From Chloroflexota bacterium (GTDB taxonomy: Bacteria; Chloroflexota; UBA6077; JADZDV01), in contig JADZDV010000199.1 in the NCBI GenBank assembly GCA_020850915.1, positions 1 through 12,253 of the forward strand: a stretch of DNA of 12,253 bases, given 5' to 3'. The position numbers and the translations under genes are program-made. The notes beneath the pieces are model-generated. The model was not told where the DNA came from, searched no databases, and saw only the letters and a list, made by a program, of their open reading frames with translations. Below, piece by piece: positions 1-6,882 of this stretch (position 1 is its first letter; the number at the start of each line of letters is the position of its first letter).

Positions 1-3000
1 AGGACGTACTGGCCTGGTGGGAGGCTGGCGATGTCGAGATTGCGCCGCTGGGCCACTCCCGCGCCGGCGGGCCAGGGGGCGTCGTACCAGGGCGGCAGGA
101 AGCGGTCGTCGCGGCTCCAGACGGAACCTCCGCCGGATTTCGGCCAGAGGTTGAGCCGGACGGTGTAGGGCTCCGTCAGCGGTTGGGCGGCACGCCAGCC
201 AAGGTCGAGCACCAGGCTACGCTCGGCCTGGCTGGTGTGGAGGCGCGTCGATTCCAGGAGGATTCGATCGCCGAACGTGGCGCCCGCGCCGGCGGCGGGC
301 TGCCACCAGGTCATGCGCGGCATGAGTGCCAGCAGATCGCGCCTCACGTAGACGGCGCGATTGCGATCGTACATTCGTACCAGAGCGTAGTCACTCGAGA
401 GCCAGTGGCCAAAGCCCGAGAGGCGTTGCATCCGGAGCGCCCAGAAGACGACGACGGCCGGGTGGTGCAGGCGGGTCTGGGAGATGATCTCGTCGTCGGT
501 CAGCGAGTGTGAGCGAATCCGCGTGTCAGAGACGTCTGCGAGTCGGGGCGGCAGAGGGCGCTGGGAGAGCCAGGAGAGCCAGGAGAGGTCAGTCACGATG
601 AAATCGTCTGGCGTTGCGACGGCCGCGATGATGCGGAGAGTCTCCGCCATGTTGCCGTCCGAGCCGAGGGTTGGGCTGCGCTGGGTCACGATGGAGCGAT
701 CCGTGGAGGCGACCCATGGAGTGCCGAAGAAGAGCCAGACGAGAGCGAGGGCAGCAGCAGCACGTGTCAACAGTCTGTTCGGCAGCCCCCTGGCCGCGAG
801 CGACCCGACGGTGGAAGCCCGAGCCGGCGCGGCGAGCAGGATGGTCGGCGGCAGCAGGTAGAGAGCGTGCTTCTCCGAGAGCGGCGAATAGTAGACAAGC
901 ATCAGCACCGCGGCAAGCGCCCAGGTCAGGAGGACCAGCGCGGTGTGGCGAGAGCGGCGCCACAAGAACGGCAGGCCGAAGAGGCCGACGAGCAGCCAGG
1001 GCAGGTCGAGCTGAAACGCGCGCAAGGCCAGCCGAGCGTTGCCCCCGATGGACCAGGCCTGGCCCATCGCCCCCAGCCCGGCGGCCTGGACGCGATAGGT
1101 GACGAACTGATCGACCAGCGAGGACGGCCCGATCGTCACAAGCGAGGCGAGTACCACGATCCCACTGGTGACGCCAAACTCAAGCAGTACCCGCGATCGC
1201 TGGGCGTTCAGTCGAGGCAGGAGCAGCAGGAGGACGGGCGGCACCGCGACCACGGCCATAGGCTTGAGCAGGACGCCCAGCGCGAAGAGCGCGGCCGATA
1301 GATGCAGGTCCCGCGGCCGCGCCTCGCGGTTGAAGCGGAACAGCAGATAGACCGCCAGGAGCGTCGGCGTGATGGACGGCAGCTCCGCGAGCGCCAGGCG
1401 CGAGTGTTCCAGGTGGAGAGGACTCGTGGCCGCCAGCAGGAGCGCCGCGAAGGCCGCGCCCCTGCTACCGACCTCTCGCGCGATCAGCGCCAGCGCCACC
1501 AGGCTCACGCCGCTGGCAAGGAGTGCTCCGAGGCGGGCCGCGGCGACCGTCGCCCCGAACAGCGCATAGAACGGGTAGTAGTAGTCCAGGAGCAGGGGTC
1601 CCTGAGAGGCGTAGATGTCCCGGAAGGGCCGATAGCCGTCGCTCATCAAGAGGAGTTGTCCCATGCGGATGCCCTCGTCATACTCGTTCCCGAAGGAGCT
1701 CGGATCGAACTGGCTGAGCTGCCAGAGCCGGACGGCGAGCGCCGCGGCGGCGGTGATCCCCATCACGCACGGGATGATCGCCGGCTGGCCAAGGGCAGCG
1801 AGGCGTGCCCGGAGCCTGGCCGGCCAGGGGCGGAGCAGCAGGCAGCCGGCCTGCCACAGACCGCCCAGGCCCAGCACGGCGATCAATGGCTCGAGCGGCG
1901 CGCGATAGCGCGCGACAGCGCCGTCCAGGACGACCTGTGAAGTTGCGAGCAGCACGACCGATCCGGCTGCGCAGAGCACCGCCAGGGCCACCTCTCGCCG
2001 ACCCCAGCGCAGGCTCAGGATGGCGCCGAGCAGCGCCAGAACCGGCAGCAGCAGCTTCAGGCGCGTAGGCCGGTACAGGTTCAGGGTCCACTCGACGGTC
2101 GACCGACTGATCGCCGAATCCAGCAGCGGCTGACGCGGCAGCACCAGATAAGCTGGCGAGCGGTCCCATCCTGAGACACCAGCGTACACGGTTCCCGTGG
2201 AGCGCTCGTCCTGGCTGAAAAGCTCGAGCAGCAGGGACGGTGTCTCTGCCAGGAATCGGCTCGGATCGCGCGCGATGGCCTCGAGCGCGAGCTGCTGGAG
2301 CAGCCGGTCCGTCTGCTCCTCGCCCAGTCCGAGCTCCGTTCTGACTTGATCGCGCACCTGGCCGGACGGTGCATGTCGCGCGGCGCCGGCCTGGATGATG
2401 GCGCGGGCCCGGGCGCGCACAGGATCGGGGTCTCGAGGCAGGTCCGATCCGTCGAAACGGAATGGCGTCCGTGCGTGCTGGATCGTCCTGGCGAGCAGGC
2501 TCTCGCCGGGCGCGCCACCAACGGAGAGCCTGCCGTACGTGGCCAGATTGCGAGCGGCTACCGGAAGGACCAGCACGGCGGCGCACGCGATGACGAGACC
2601 GACGCAAACGAGACGCGCGCGGCGGCGCGCGGCCGACAACCAGACCGAGAGCAGCGCGATGGGGGCGAGCACCTGGCCGACCGGACGGACGAGGACAAGC
2701 AGCGCCAGGACTGCGCCGAGCACGGCGGCCGTCTGGCGGGTCGGACGCCCCAACACGCTCGCACCCAGGTGGAGCCAGCACAACAGGAGCACGGTGAACA
2801 GAGGCTCCGTGAGGACGGCGTGCTCGTAGGTGAGCTGCTGGCTGGAGAGAGCGACAAGCAGACCGGCGCCGACGCCGACCGAGCGGCCGTACCAGCGGCG
2901 ACCAAGCCAGTAGGTCAGGAGCACGCTCGTGACGCCTAGCCCATGCTGGAACAGCGTGATCGCCGAGAGCCCGCCGCCCCTCTCGAGCAGCGCGACCAGG

Positions 3001-3317
3001 AGGAGCGGATAGCCAGGGGGGCGTTTCAGGCGAAGCTGAAAGCCGTCCCCCCGGAACAGCGACACCGCTGGATCGAGATAGCCGGGGCTGTCTTCGAAGA
3101 AGAACGTGGGCGCCCCGAGCTGGACGATCAGACGGGCGGCCAGCGCGACGAGCGCGAGCAGCGTTCCGAGCAGCAGGTCCGGGTGCCGCCGAAACCAGGC
3201 GACGAGCCGCTCCGGGGGGCGGAGCCGTCGAGCCGCCCGGCGGGAGAGCGCCAGCAGGCGTGGCATCGCCCGGGGAGCGCTCGAGGCCGTCGCTGGGGAT
3301 TCGGTGGTGAGGGTCAT
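1..3317 (-). CDS. Double GT39/ArnT-like membrane glycosyltransferase (3' end beyond window)
   Basis: The frame is open from an ATG at 3317 to the left edge, 1105 codons with no stop. A GGAG at 3325-3328 lies 7 nt upstream and supports this start. Residues about 48-68 form the first membrane helix. They are followed by an acidic first outer loop (FFFEDSPGYLDP, 72-83) and the RPPGYPLLL motif typical of GT-C enzymes that transfer sugars from polyprenyl-phosphate carriers. Module 1 closes near residue 490 with ARYRAPLEP. A second, complete-looking module begins near residue 515, with its own acidic motif YDEGIRMG (546-553) and a DIYASQGPLLLDYYYPFY loop. From about 880 the chain is soluble (DFIVTDLSW at 905-913). 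Its end looks like a beta-sandwich of the kind I associate with Chloroflexota GT39 proteins. The usual length of one such enzyme is about 500-700 residues, so this is a head-to-tail fusion. The acceptor and sugar are unknown. The family call is firm; the C-terminal fold is inferred. Confidence 0.88.
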   Translation of the reverse strand, partial: MTLTTESPATASSAPRAMPRLLALSRRAARRLRPPERLVAWFRRHPDLLLGTLLALVALAARLIVQLGAPTFFFEDSPGYLDPAVSLFRGDGFQLRLKRPPGYPLLLVALLERGGGLSAITLFQHGLGVTSVLLTYWLGRRWYGRSVGVGAGLLVALSSQQLTYEHAVLTEPLFTVLLLCWLHLGASVLGRPTRQTAAVLGAVLALLVLVRPVGQVLAPIALLSVWLSAARRRARLVCVGLVIACAAVLVLPVAARNLATYGRLSVGGAPGESLLARTIQHARTPFRFDGSDLPRDPDPVRARARAIIQAGAARHAPSGQVRDQVRTELGLGEEQTDRLLQQLALEAIARDPSRFLAETPSLLLELFSQDERSTGTVYAGVSGWDRSPAYLVLPRQPLLDSAISRSTVEWTLNLYRPTRLKLLLPVLALLGAILSLRWGRREVALAVLCAAGSVVLLATSQVVLDGAVARYRAPLEPLIAVLGLGGLWQAGCLLLRPWPARLRARLAALGQPAIIPCVMGITAAAALAVRLWQLSQFDPSSFGNEYDEGIRMGQLLLMSDGYRPFRDIYASQGPLLLDYYYPFYALFGATVAAARLGALLASGVSLVALALIAREVGSRGAAFAALLLAATSPLHLEHSRLALAELPSITPTLLAVYLLFRFNREARPRDLHLSAALFALGVLLKPMAVVAVPPVLLLLLPRLNAQRSRVLLEFGVTSGIVVLASLVTIGPSSLVDQFVTYRVQAAGLGAMGQAWSIGGNARLALRAFQLDLPWLLVGLFGLPFLWRRSRHTALVLLTWALAAVLMLVYYSPLSEKHALYLLPPTILLAAPARASTVGSLAARGLPNRLLTRAAAALALVWLFFGTPWVASTDRSIVTQRSPTLGSDGNMAETLRIIAAVATPDDFIVTDLSWLSWLSQRPLPPRLADVSDTRIRSHSLTDDEIISQTRLHHPAVVVFWALRMQRLSGFGHWLSSDYALVRMYDRNRAVYVRRDLLALMPRMTWWQPAAGAGATFGDRILLESTRLHTSQAERSLVLDLGWRAAQPLTEPYTVRLNLWPKSGGGSVWSRDDRFLPPWYDAPWPAGAGVAQRRNLDIASLPPGQYV

Positions 3318-3356
3318 CAAACGGCTCCAGAACTCGGCTCCCGAGCACGCTCCGCG

Positions 3357-3362
3357 ACTATA
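3357..3362 (-). promoter_or_regulatory. Possible -10 box for the double glycosyltransferase gene
   Basis: On the minus strand this reads TATAGT, five of six matches to TATAAT, placed 39 nt before the ATG at 3317. No good -35 box is seen at the expected distance, so the call is weak. Confidence 0.25.
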
Positions 3363-3363
3363 C

Positions 3364-3418
3364 TGGACGTTCGCCTCGGCGCACACCGAGGGCGACGGCA
3401 GCGCCCGTCGGACGTCCA
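3364..3418. promoter_or_regulatory. Nested dyad in the divergent intergenic region
   Basis: The 193-bp gap between the divergent glycosyltransferase and cyclase genes holds TGGACGT (3364-3370) and its complement ACGTCCA (3412-3418). An inner hairpin CCTCGG / CCGAGG (3374-3379, 3386-3391) with a 6-nt loop lies between them. The right arm overlaps the 8-bp palindrome GGACGTCC (3410-3417). It could be an operator shared by both genes, but short dyads are frequent in GC-rich DNA. No other gene or RNA was seen in this gap. Confidence 0.25.
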
Positions 3419-3497
3419 TTCCGGTACGATCAGCGCGAGCCCGAGCCGCGCCGGGAGCTGTGGGCGAGGTCTCGAGTGTATCGGCCTGGGCGCACTG

Positions 3498-3503
3498 AGG
3501 AGG
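3498..3503 (+). promoter_or_regulatory. Strong ribosome-binding site fixing the GTG start of the cyclase gene
   Basis: AGGAGG lies 7 nt upstream of the GTG at 3511, inside the longer purine run GAGGAGGAG (3497-3505). This perfect Shine-Dalgarno sequence decides in favour of the non-ATG start. Confidence 0.8.
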
Positions 3504-3510
3504 AGCTGTC

Positions 3511-4434
3511 GTGCCGCGCATTCCGAGCGAAGAAGAAGTCCTGGGTTACGCGGAGAAGGTCAGCAACTGGGGCCGCTGGGGCCCCGAGGACGAGCTGGGC
3601 ACGTTGAACTTGATCGCGCCGGAGAAGCGGCTGGCCGCGTTCCAGAGCGTCCGCGAAGGGTTCAGCGTCGGCTGTGCACGGCCGATCATGCACGAGGGCG
3701 CGGGAGCGGCCGACGTCCTCTGGCAGCCGCTCCACTTCATGCTGCGCTCTGGCGAGAACGACGCTTCGACCGGCGCGGCTGATTTTGTCGGCTTTGCCTT
3801 CCACGGGCTGACCGTCTCACACGTGGATACGCTGGCCCACCAGTTTCTCGGCGAGCACATGTACAACGGCCGCGAGAAGTCCACGACCACGACCGAGCAG
3901 GGGGCCGTGGCCTGCTCAGTCGAGACGATGAAGGACGGCCTCATCACGCGCGGCGTGCTGTTCGACATCCCTCGGCTGAAGAACAAGCCCTACCTGGAGG
4001 CTGGCGAGGCGGTCTTCCCGGAAGATCTGGAGGAGGCCGAGGCGGCGCAAGGCGTGAAGATTGGCGAGGGCGACGCCCTGCTCCTCCGGACGGGCTGGTA
4101 CAAGCGTCGCCTGGAGCAGGGGCCGTGGCACATCTGGGGTGAGCGGCCCGGACTGCACGCCGCGACGATCCCCTGGCTGCACGAGCGCGGCGTCTCGATG
4201 GTGGCCGGTGATGCCGCCCAGGACGCTGTGCCGTCCGGGTATGAGCGCTTCCCGATGCCGCTGCACAACATCGCCATGACGATGATGGGGCTCTGCCTGT
4301 TCGACAACCTGCAGTTCGAGGATCTTGCGCCGGAGTGCGAGCGCCGCAAACGCTGGGAGGTCCTGTTCATCGCGGCGCCGCTCCGCATCCGCCACGGGAC
4401 CGGCTCGCCGACCACGCCGCTCGCGGTCTTCTAA
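3511..4434 (+). CDS. Cyclase-family metal-dependent hydrolase (kynurenine formamidase-like)
   Basis: The product is 307 residues and belongs to the cyclase family (PF04199, COG1878), metal-dependent hydrolases that include the bacterial kynurenine formamidase KynB and isatin hydrolase. The metal-binding motif is seen as SHVDTLAH, with H104, D106 and H110 in the places of the family's THxDxPxH, and H98 just before it. Other family marks are MYNGRE (117-122), ITRGVLFDIPR (145-155), GDALLLRTGW (187-196) and the C-terminal end RIRHGTGSPTTPLAVF. Length is normal for the long branch of the family. The GTG start has a perfect ribosome-binding site. It is divergent from the glycosyltransferase and convergent with the CocE gene. 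No tryptophan-catabolism gene is present, so formamidase activity on kynurenine is not supported; the substrate is probably another amide, ester or lactone. Confidence 0.9.
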   Translation: MPRIPSEEEVLGYAEKVSNWGRWGPEDELGTLNLIAPEKRLAAFQSVREGFSVGCARPIMHEGAGAADVLWQPLHFMLRSGENDASTGAADFVGFAFHGLTVSHVDTLAHQFLGEHMYNGREKSTTTTEQGAVACSVETMKDGLITRGVLFDIPRLKNKPYLEAGEAVFPEDLEEAEAAQGVKIGEGDALLLRTGWYKRRLEQGPWHIWGERPGLHAATIPWLHERGVSMVAGDAAQDAVPSGYERFPMPLHNIAMTMMGLCLFDNLQFEDLAPECERRKRWEVLFIAAPLRIRHGTGSPTTPLAVF

Positions 4435-4462
4435 TCGGACGCCCTGTGACCGTCTCGGATGT

Positions 4463-4501
4463 CCCGAGCAGCCCGGCCATTGCTCGGGAGGGCTGCTCGG
4501 G
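4463..4501. terminator. Strong hairpin between convergent genes, likely bidirectional terminator
   Basis: CCCGAGCAGCCC (4463-4474) pairs perfectly with GGGCTGCTCGGG (4490-4501) over 12 bp, with a 15-nt loop. It lies 28 bp after the cyclase stop and downstream of the minus-strand remnant and CocE. There is no T run on either side, so it is not a classical intrinsic terminator. Part of the loop (TGCTCGGG, 4481-4488) can also pair with 4463-4470, giving a competing shorter hairpin. Confidence 0.6.
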
Positions 4502-4547
4502 TCGGTCGTAGGTCCTCCGCGAAGAGCGCGCCGTTGGTGGCCGCGCG

Positions 4548-4820
4548 CTAGTCCCCGTTCTGGCGATGCAGGACGCGCTCCTCGTGCTGGACCTGGCGCT
4601 GCGACGGCTCCGGCTCGCCTCGAGAGGGTCGAGCGGTCTGTCCGCTGTCGGACAGGCCGCCGATGCGACGGTAGATCTCCGGCACGCGGTCGTTCACCAG
4701 CAGGGTGAAGACATCCGGTCGGTTGTAGCGACCGGCGAAGTCGTGAACGACTTTCTCGTGGACGCCCTCCTCGAGATCAACGTCGGCGTAGAGAATGCCC
4801 TCCTCGGGACCCGTCGGGCC
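4548..4820 (-). pseudogene. C-terminal remnant of a nitrilase (carbon-nitrogen hydrolase)
   Basis: In this frame the minus strand reads 90 residues to a TAG at 4548-4550. The first 40 or so match the end of a nitrilase: GPTGPEEGILYADVDLEE, then HDFAGRYNRPDVFTLLVND. These correspond to the family's late beta strands and the GHYxRPDVFxLxVN signature, so the family is recognisable from sequence knowledge. The catalytic Glu-Lys-Cys region, about 250 residues upstream in a full nitrilase, is absent. The homology starts 4 nt beyond the CocE stop codon, in a different frame from CocE. No start codon or ribosome-binding site is placed to express it. The last 35 residues are polar and unlike the family core. 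It is best read as a gene fragment left by a deletion or recombination at the CocE 3' end. Confidence 0.7.
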
Positions 4821-4824
4821 AGCG

Positions 4825-6600
4825 CTACAGCTTCGGCGGAACGATCGGCAGTAACAGGTAGCTCTGGTGGTGGTCGCCCGTGTAGATGGTCACCTTGCCG
4901 CCAAAGACGTCCGCCGGCCGGTCCTGCGCGTCATCGTGAAGGAAGGGGCCGCAGCCGCGCGAGGCGTAGTGGAAGCTCTTCGCGAAATCGCTCAGCGGAC
5001 CGGTGTACTCGTAGTCCTTCCCACGCACGGACAGTGCCACGCAGTAGCCCGGTGGCACCACAATGCAGGTTGGCCAGATCTCCACCTCCACCTCGTACAC
5101 CTCGCCCGGCGTCAAAGGCTGCACCTCGTTATGGGTGTGGTACGGGCGGTAGGGCAGGGACTTCACGGGGTCCAGCTTGCGGCGGGAGGCGCGGAGCCAT
5201 CCCTGGGCGATCGGCGTGTTGGGATCGAGTGCGCCCTGGAAGGTCACCTCGTTGCCAGACGGGTCGAAGACGTTGACCACCAGGAAGAGGTCGGCGTCGC
5301 TTGTCGTCGAGCTGATGAACAGCTTCGCGGCGATGGGACCGGTGATCTCCGTCTCCTGCTCGATCGTGGGCAGCCAGAACGTCAGACCGTCGCCCAGCGC
5401 CTCGTACTCGACCTGGCCGGCCGCGGCCGGGGCGTCGCGAGACAACGACTGGTCGGCAGCGTTGAGGTAGAGCTTCGTCCACTGGGTGCGCGGGATCGGC
5501 CAGTCATCCTCGGCCCGTAGCTCGAACCGCTCGCCCGGATGGCGAACGTTGAGCTGAACGCGCGGCTGCTGCTCCCAGCCGTTGTCCTCGCCCTTGAGGA
5601 AATGGTCGAAGACGCGCCGCTGAAGGTCACGGCCGTACCGCGCGTAGAACAGAGACCAGTGCGTGTCGCCGTGGACCTCGAGCCATTTCTGCCGCGAGCT
5701 GGCCTGGAGGAAGCCCTCGAAGTTGCCGCGCGGGTGCAGCCCCTGGCCGCCCCAGTTCGCGGCAGAGAGCAGCGGCACTTCTATGGCCGGCAGGTTCGCC
5801 GAGCGGACCTGGTGCCACTCGTCGGCCAGCGGGTGGGCGCGAAGCTCGCGCACCATGTCGATGCGGTTGGCTGCCAGCTCCTCCTTCGAGTGGGTGACAG
5901 GCCCGGCGACGTGCTCTCCGGTGACGGCGCCCTTCCGGGAACGCTCACCCAGACCGTGTTGGACCGTCTCGACCTGGAGCGGGAACCACTTGACACGAAA
6001 GGAGCTGAGGATGCCGCCGTGGTAGGTGGCTTCGCGGTACTGGTCGGAGTTGCCCTCCCACGGGACGATCGCGGCCAGGTGCGGCGGGTGGAAGGCGGCG
6101 ATGCGCCACGCATTCGTCGCGTAGTAGGAGATCCCGCACATGCCGACCTTGCCGTTGCTCCACGGGCGCGTGCCGGCCCACTCGATGCAGTCGTACAGGT
6201 CCCTGGTCTCTCGTGGGGACTGAGTGTCGATGAAGCCGGGTGACCAGCCCGCACCGCGGGAGTCGACGCGGACGCAGACGTAGCCGTGAGGCACCCACTG
6301 CTCGGGGTCTACAACCTCCCAGTTCATGTACGTGAGGGACGAGCCTTCCTGGACGTCTGGGTAGTCCGCGACCATCTTGTCCCACTGCGGCGCGTACGCG
6401 TCCTGGAAGGCGAGGCCTTTGCCGTAGGGGCCGTAGGAGAGGATGACGGGATAGGCGCCGTCCTCCACGGGGCGGTACACGTCGGCACGCAGGACGACCC
6501 CATCGTCCATGGGAATGGGCGCCTGGAAGTCGATCCTCATCCCGTCGCGGACCTCGGTCCGCTCATATCCTGGGCTTCGAGTGTCACGCGGTTCTCCCAT
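4825..6600 (-). CDS. CocE/NonD-family alpha/beta-hydrolase
   Basis: The product is 591 residues from the ATG at 6600 and belongs to the X-Pro dipeptidyl-peptidase S15/CocE group (PF02129 with C-terminal PF08530), serine esterases and amidases. Seen marks are PIPMDDGVVLRADVYRP (28-44), the SYGPYGKG strand-loop (55-62), DSRGAGWSPG (113-122), the nucleophile elbow GISYY with S158, and the histidine region HGDTHWSLFY with H314. A jelly-roll C-terminal domain runs from about 350 (TPGEVYEVEVEIWPT, CVALSVRGKDYEY). The acid residue of the triad normally sits in a (S/G)W(S/Y)D motif; here the matching stretch is NWGGQGLHPRG (282-292), with Gly at the expected Asp position. The start at 6600 is preferred because homologs begin near this length, although its ribosome-binding site is weak; ATGs at 6699 and 6717 are alternatives. 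There is no signal peptide, so it is probably cytoplasmic. The substrate is unknown. Confidence 0.88.
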   Translation of the reverse strand: MGEPRDTRSPGYERTEVRDGMRIDFQAPIPMDDGVVLRADVYRPVEDGAYPVILSYGPYGKGLAFQDAYAPQWDKMVADYPDVQEGSSLTYMNWEVVDPEQWVPHGYVCVRVDSRGAGWSPGFIDTQSPRETRDLYDCIEWAGTRPWSNGKVGMCGISYYATNAWRIAAFHPPHLAAIVPWEGNSDQYREATYHGGILSSFRVKWFPLQVETVQHGLGERSRKGAVTGEHVAGPVTHSKEELAANRIDMVRELRAHPLADEWHQVRSANLPAIEVPLLSAANWGGQGLHPRGNFEGFLQASSRQKWLEVHGDTHWSLFYARYGRDLQRRVFDHFLKGEDNGWEQQPRVQLNVRHPGERFELRAEDDWPIPRTQWTKLYLNAADQSLSRDAPAAAGQVEYEALGDGLTFWLPTIEQETEITGPIAAKLFISSTTSDADLFLVVNVFDPSGNEVTFQGALDPNTPIAQGWLRASRRKLDPVKSLPYRPYHTHNEVQPLTPGEVYEVEVEIWPTCIVVPPGYCVALSVRGKDYEYTGPLSDFAKSFHYASRGCGPFLHDDAQDRPADVFGGKVTIYTGDHHQSYLLLPIVPPKL

Positions 6601-6697
6601 GTCCGTGGTTTGGGCCGGCCCGTGACGTGTTGTGCGCACCCGAGAGGAGGCGAACGCCCACAACGGCCGCGGAGGAAGCGCCGGCCCGGGCGCACCC

Positions 6698-6703
6698 ATT
6701 GTA
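6698..6703 (-). promoter_or_regulatory. Possible -10 box for the CocE-family gene
   Basis: The minus strand reads TACAAT, five of six consensus bases, about 98 nt before the ATG at 6600. No convincing -35 box is seen. If real, transcription would start after the ATGs at 6717 and 6699, which favours 6600 as the translation start. Confidence 0.3.
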
Positions 6704-6801
6704 GCCTCGCGGTACACGTGGGGAGCCTGGGCTCGTCGGCGCCCTACCGGACTGGCACCCGTGTGAAGACGCCAATCGCCACCAGCAGGCTGTCCGGCGC
6801 G

Positions 6802-6832
6802 GGGACACCTGCTCTTCCGGCAGGCTTATACT
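6802..6832 (+). promoter_or_regulatory. Possible sigma-70-type promoter for the M24-family gene
   Basis: GGGACA (6802-6807) resembles the -35 box, and TATACT (6827-6832) matches five of six bases of the -10 box, with a 19-nt spacer. It ends about 50 nt before the ATG at 6883. The 282-bp gap between the divergent CocE and M24 genes holds nothing else recognisable. Confidence 0.4.
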
Positions 6833-6882
6833 CGAAGCCAAACCGGGGACCGACTCGGCGAACACCAGCGCAGGAGCGATTC

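Noticed and set aside
563..590. Short 9-bp repeat inside the glycosyltransferase gene
   Set aside because: It only encodes SWLSWLS within a normal strand of the soluble region; there are too few copies to be a meaningful repeat.
1678..3348. A 556-codon minus-strand frame starting at 3348
   Set aside because: Its translation is Arg/Pro/Ala/Gly-rich with no membrane helices or family motifs. The neighbouring frame from 3317 gives a clear glycosyltransferase, so this is a shadow of GC-rich coding DNA.
1302..3782. Long plus-strand frames opposite the glycosyltransferase gene
   Set aside because: They are rich in Arg, Gln and Glu, the mirror image of a Leu-rich membrane protein, and have no recognisable domain.
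4638..4655. Small hairpin CTGTCCG/CGGACAG inside the nitrilase remnant
   Set aside because: A 7-bp stem is easily found by chance in GC-rich DNA, and nothing in its placement suggests a role.
6601..6717. Earlier starts at 6717 and 6699 for the CocE-family gene
   Set aside because: The added residues are Pro/Arg/Ala-rich, without homology, and would lie upstream of or within the best -10 candidate.
6286..6882. Upstream extension of the M24 reading frame
   Set aside because: It overlaps the CocE gene on the other strand and has no homology. The ATG at 6883 has a good ribosome-binding site and matches the family N-terminus.
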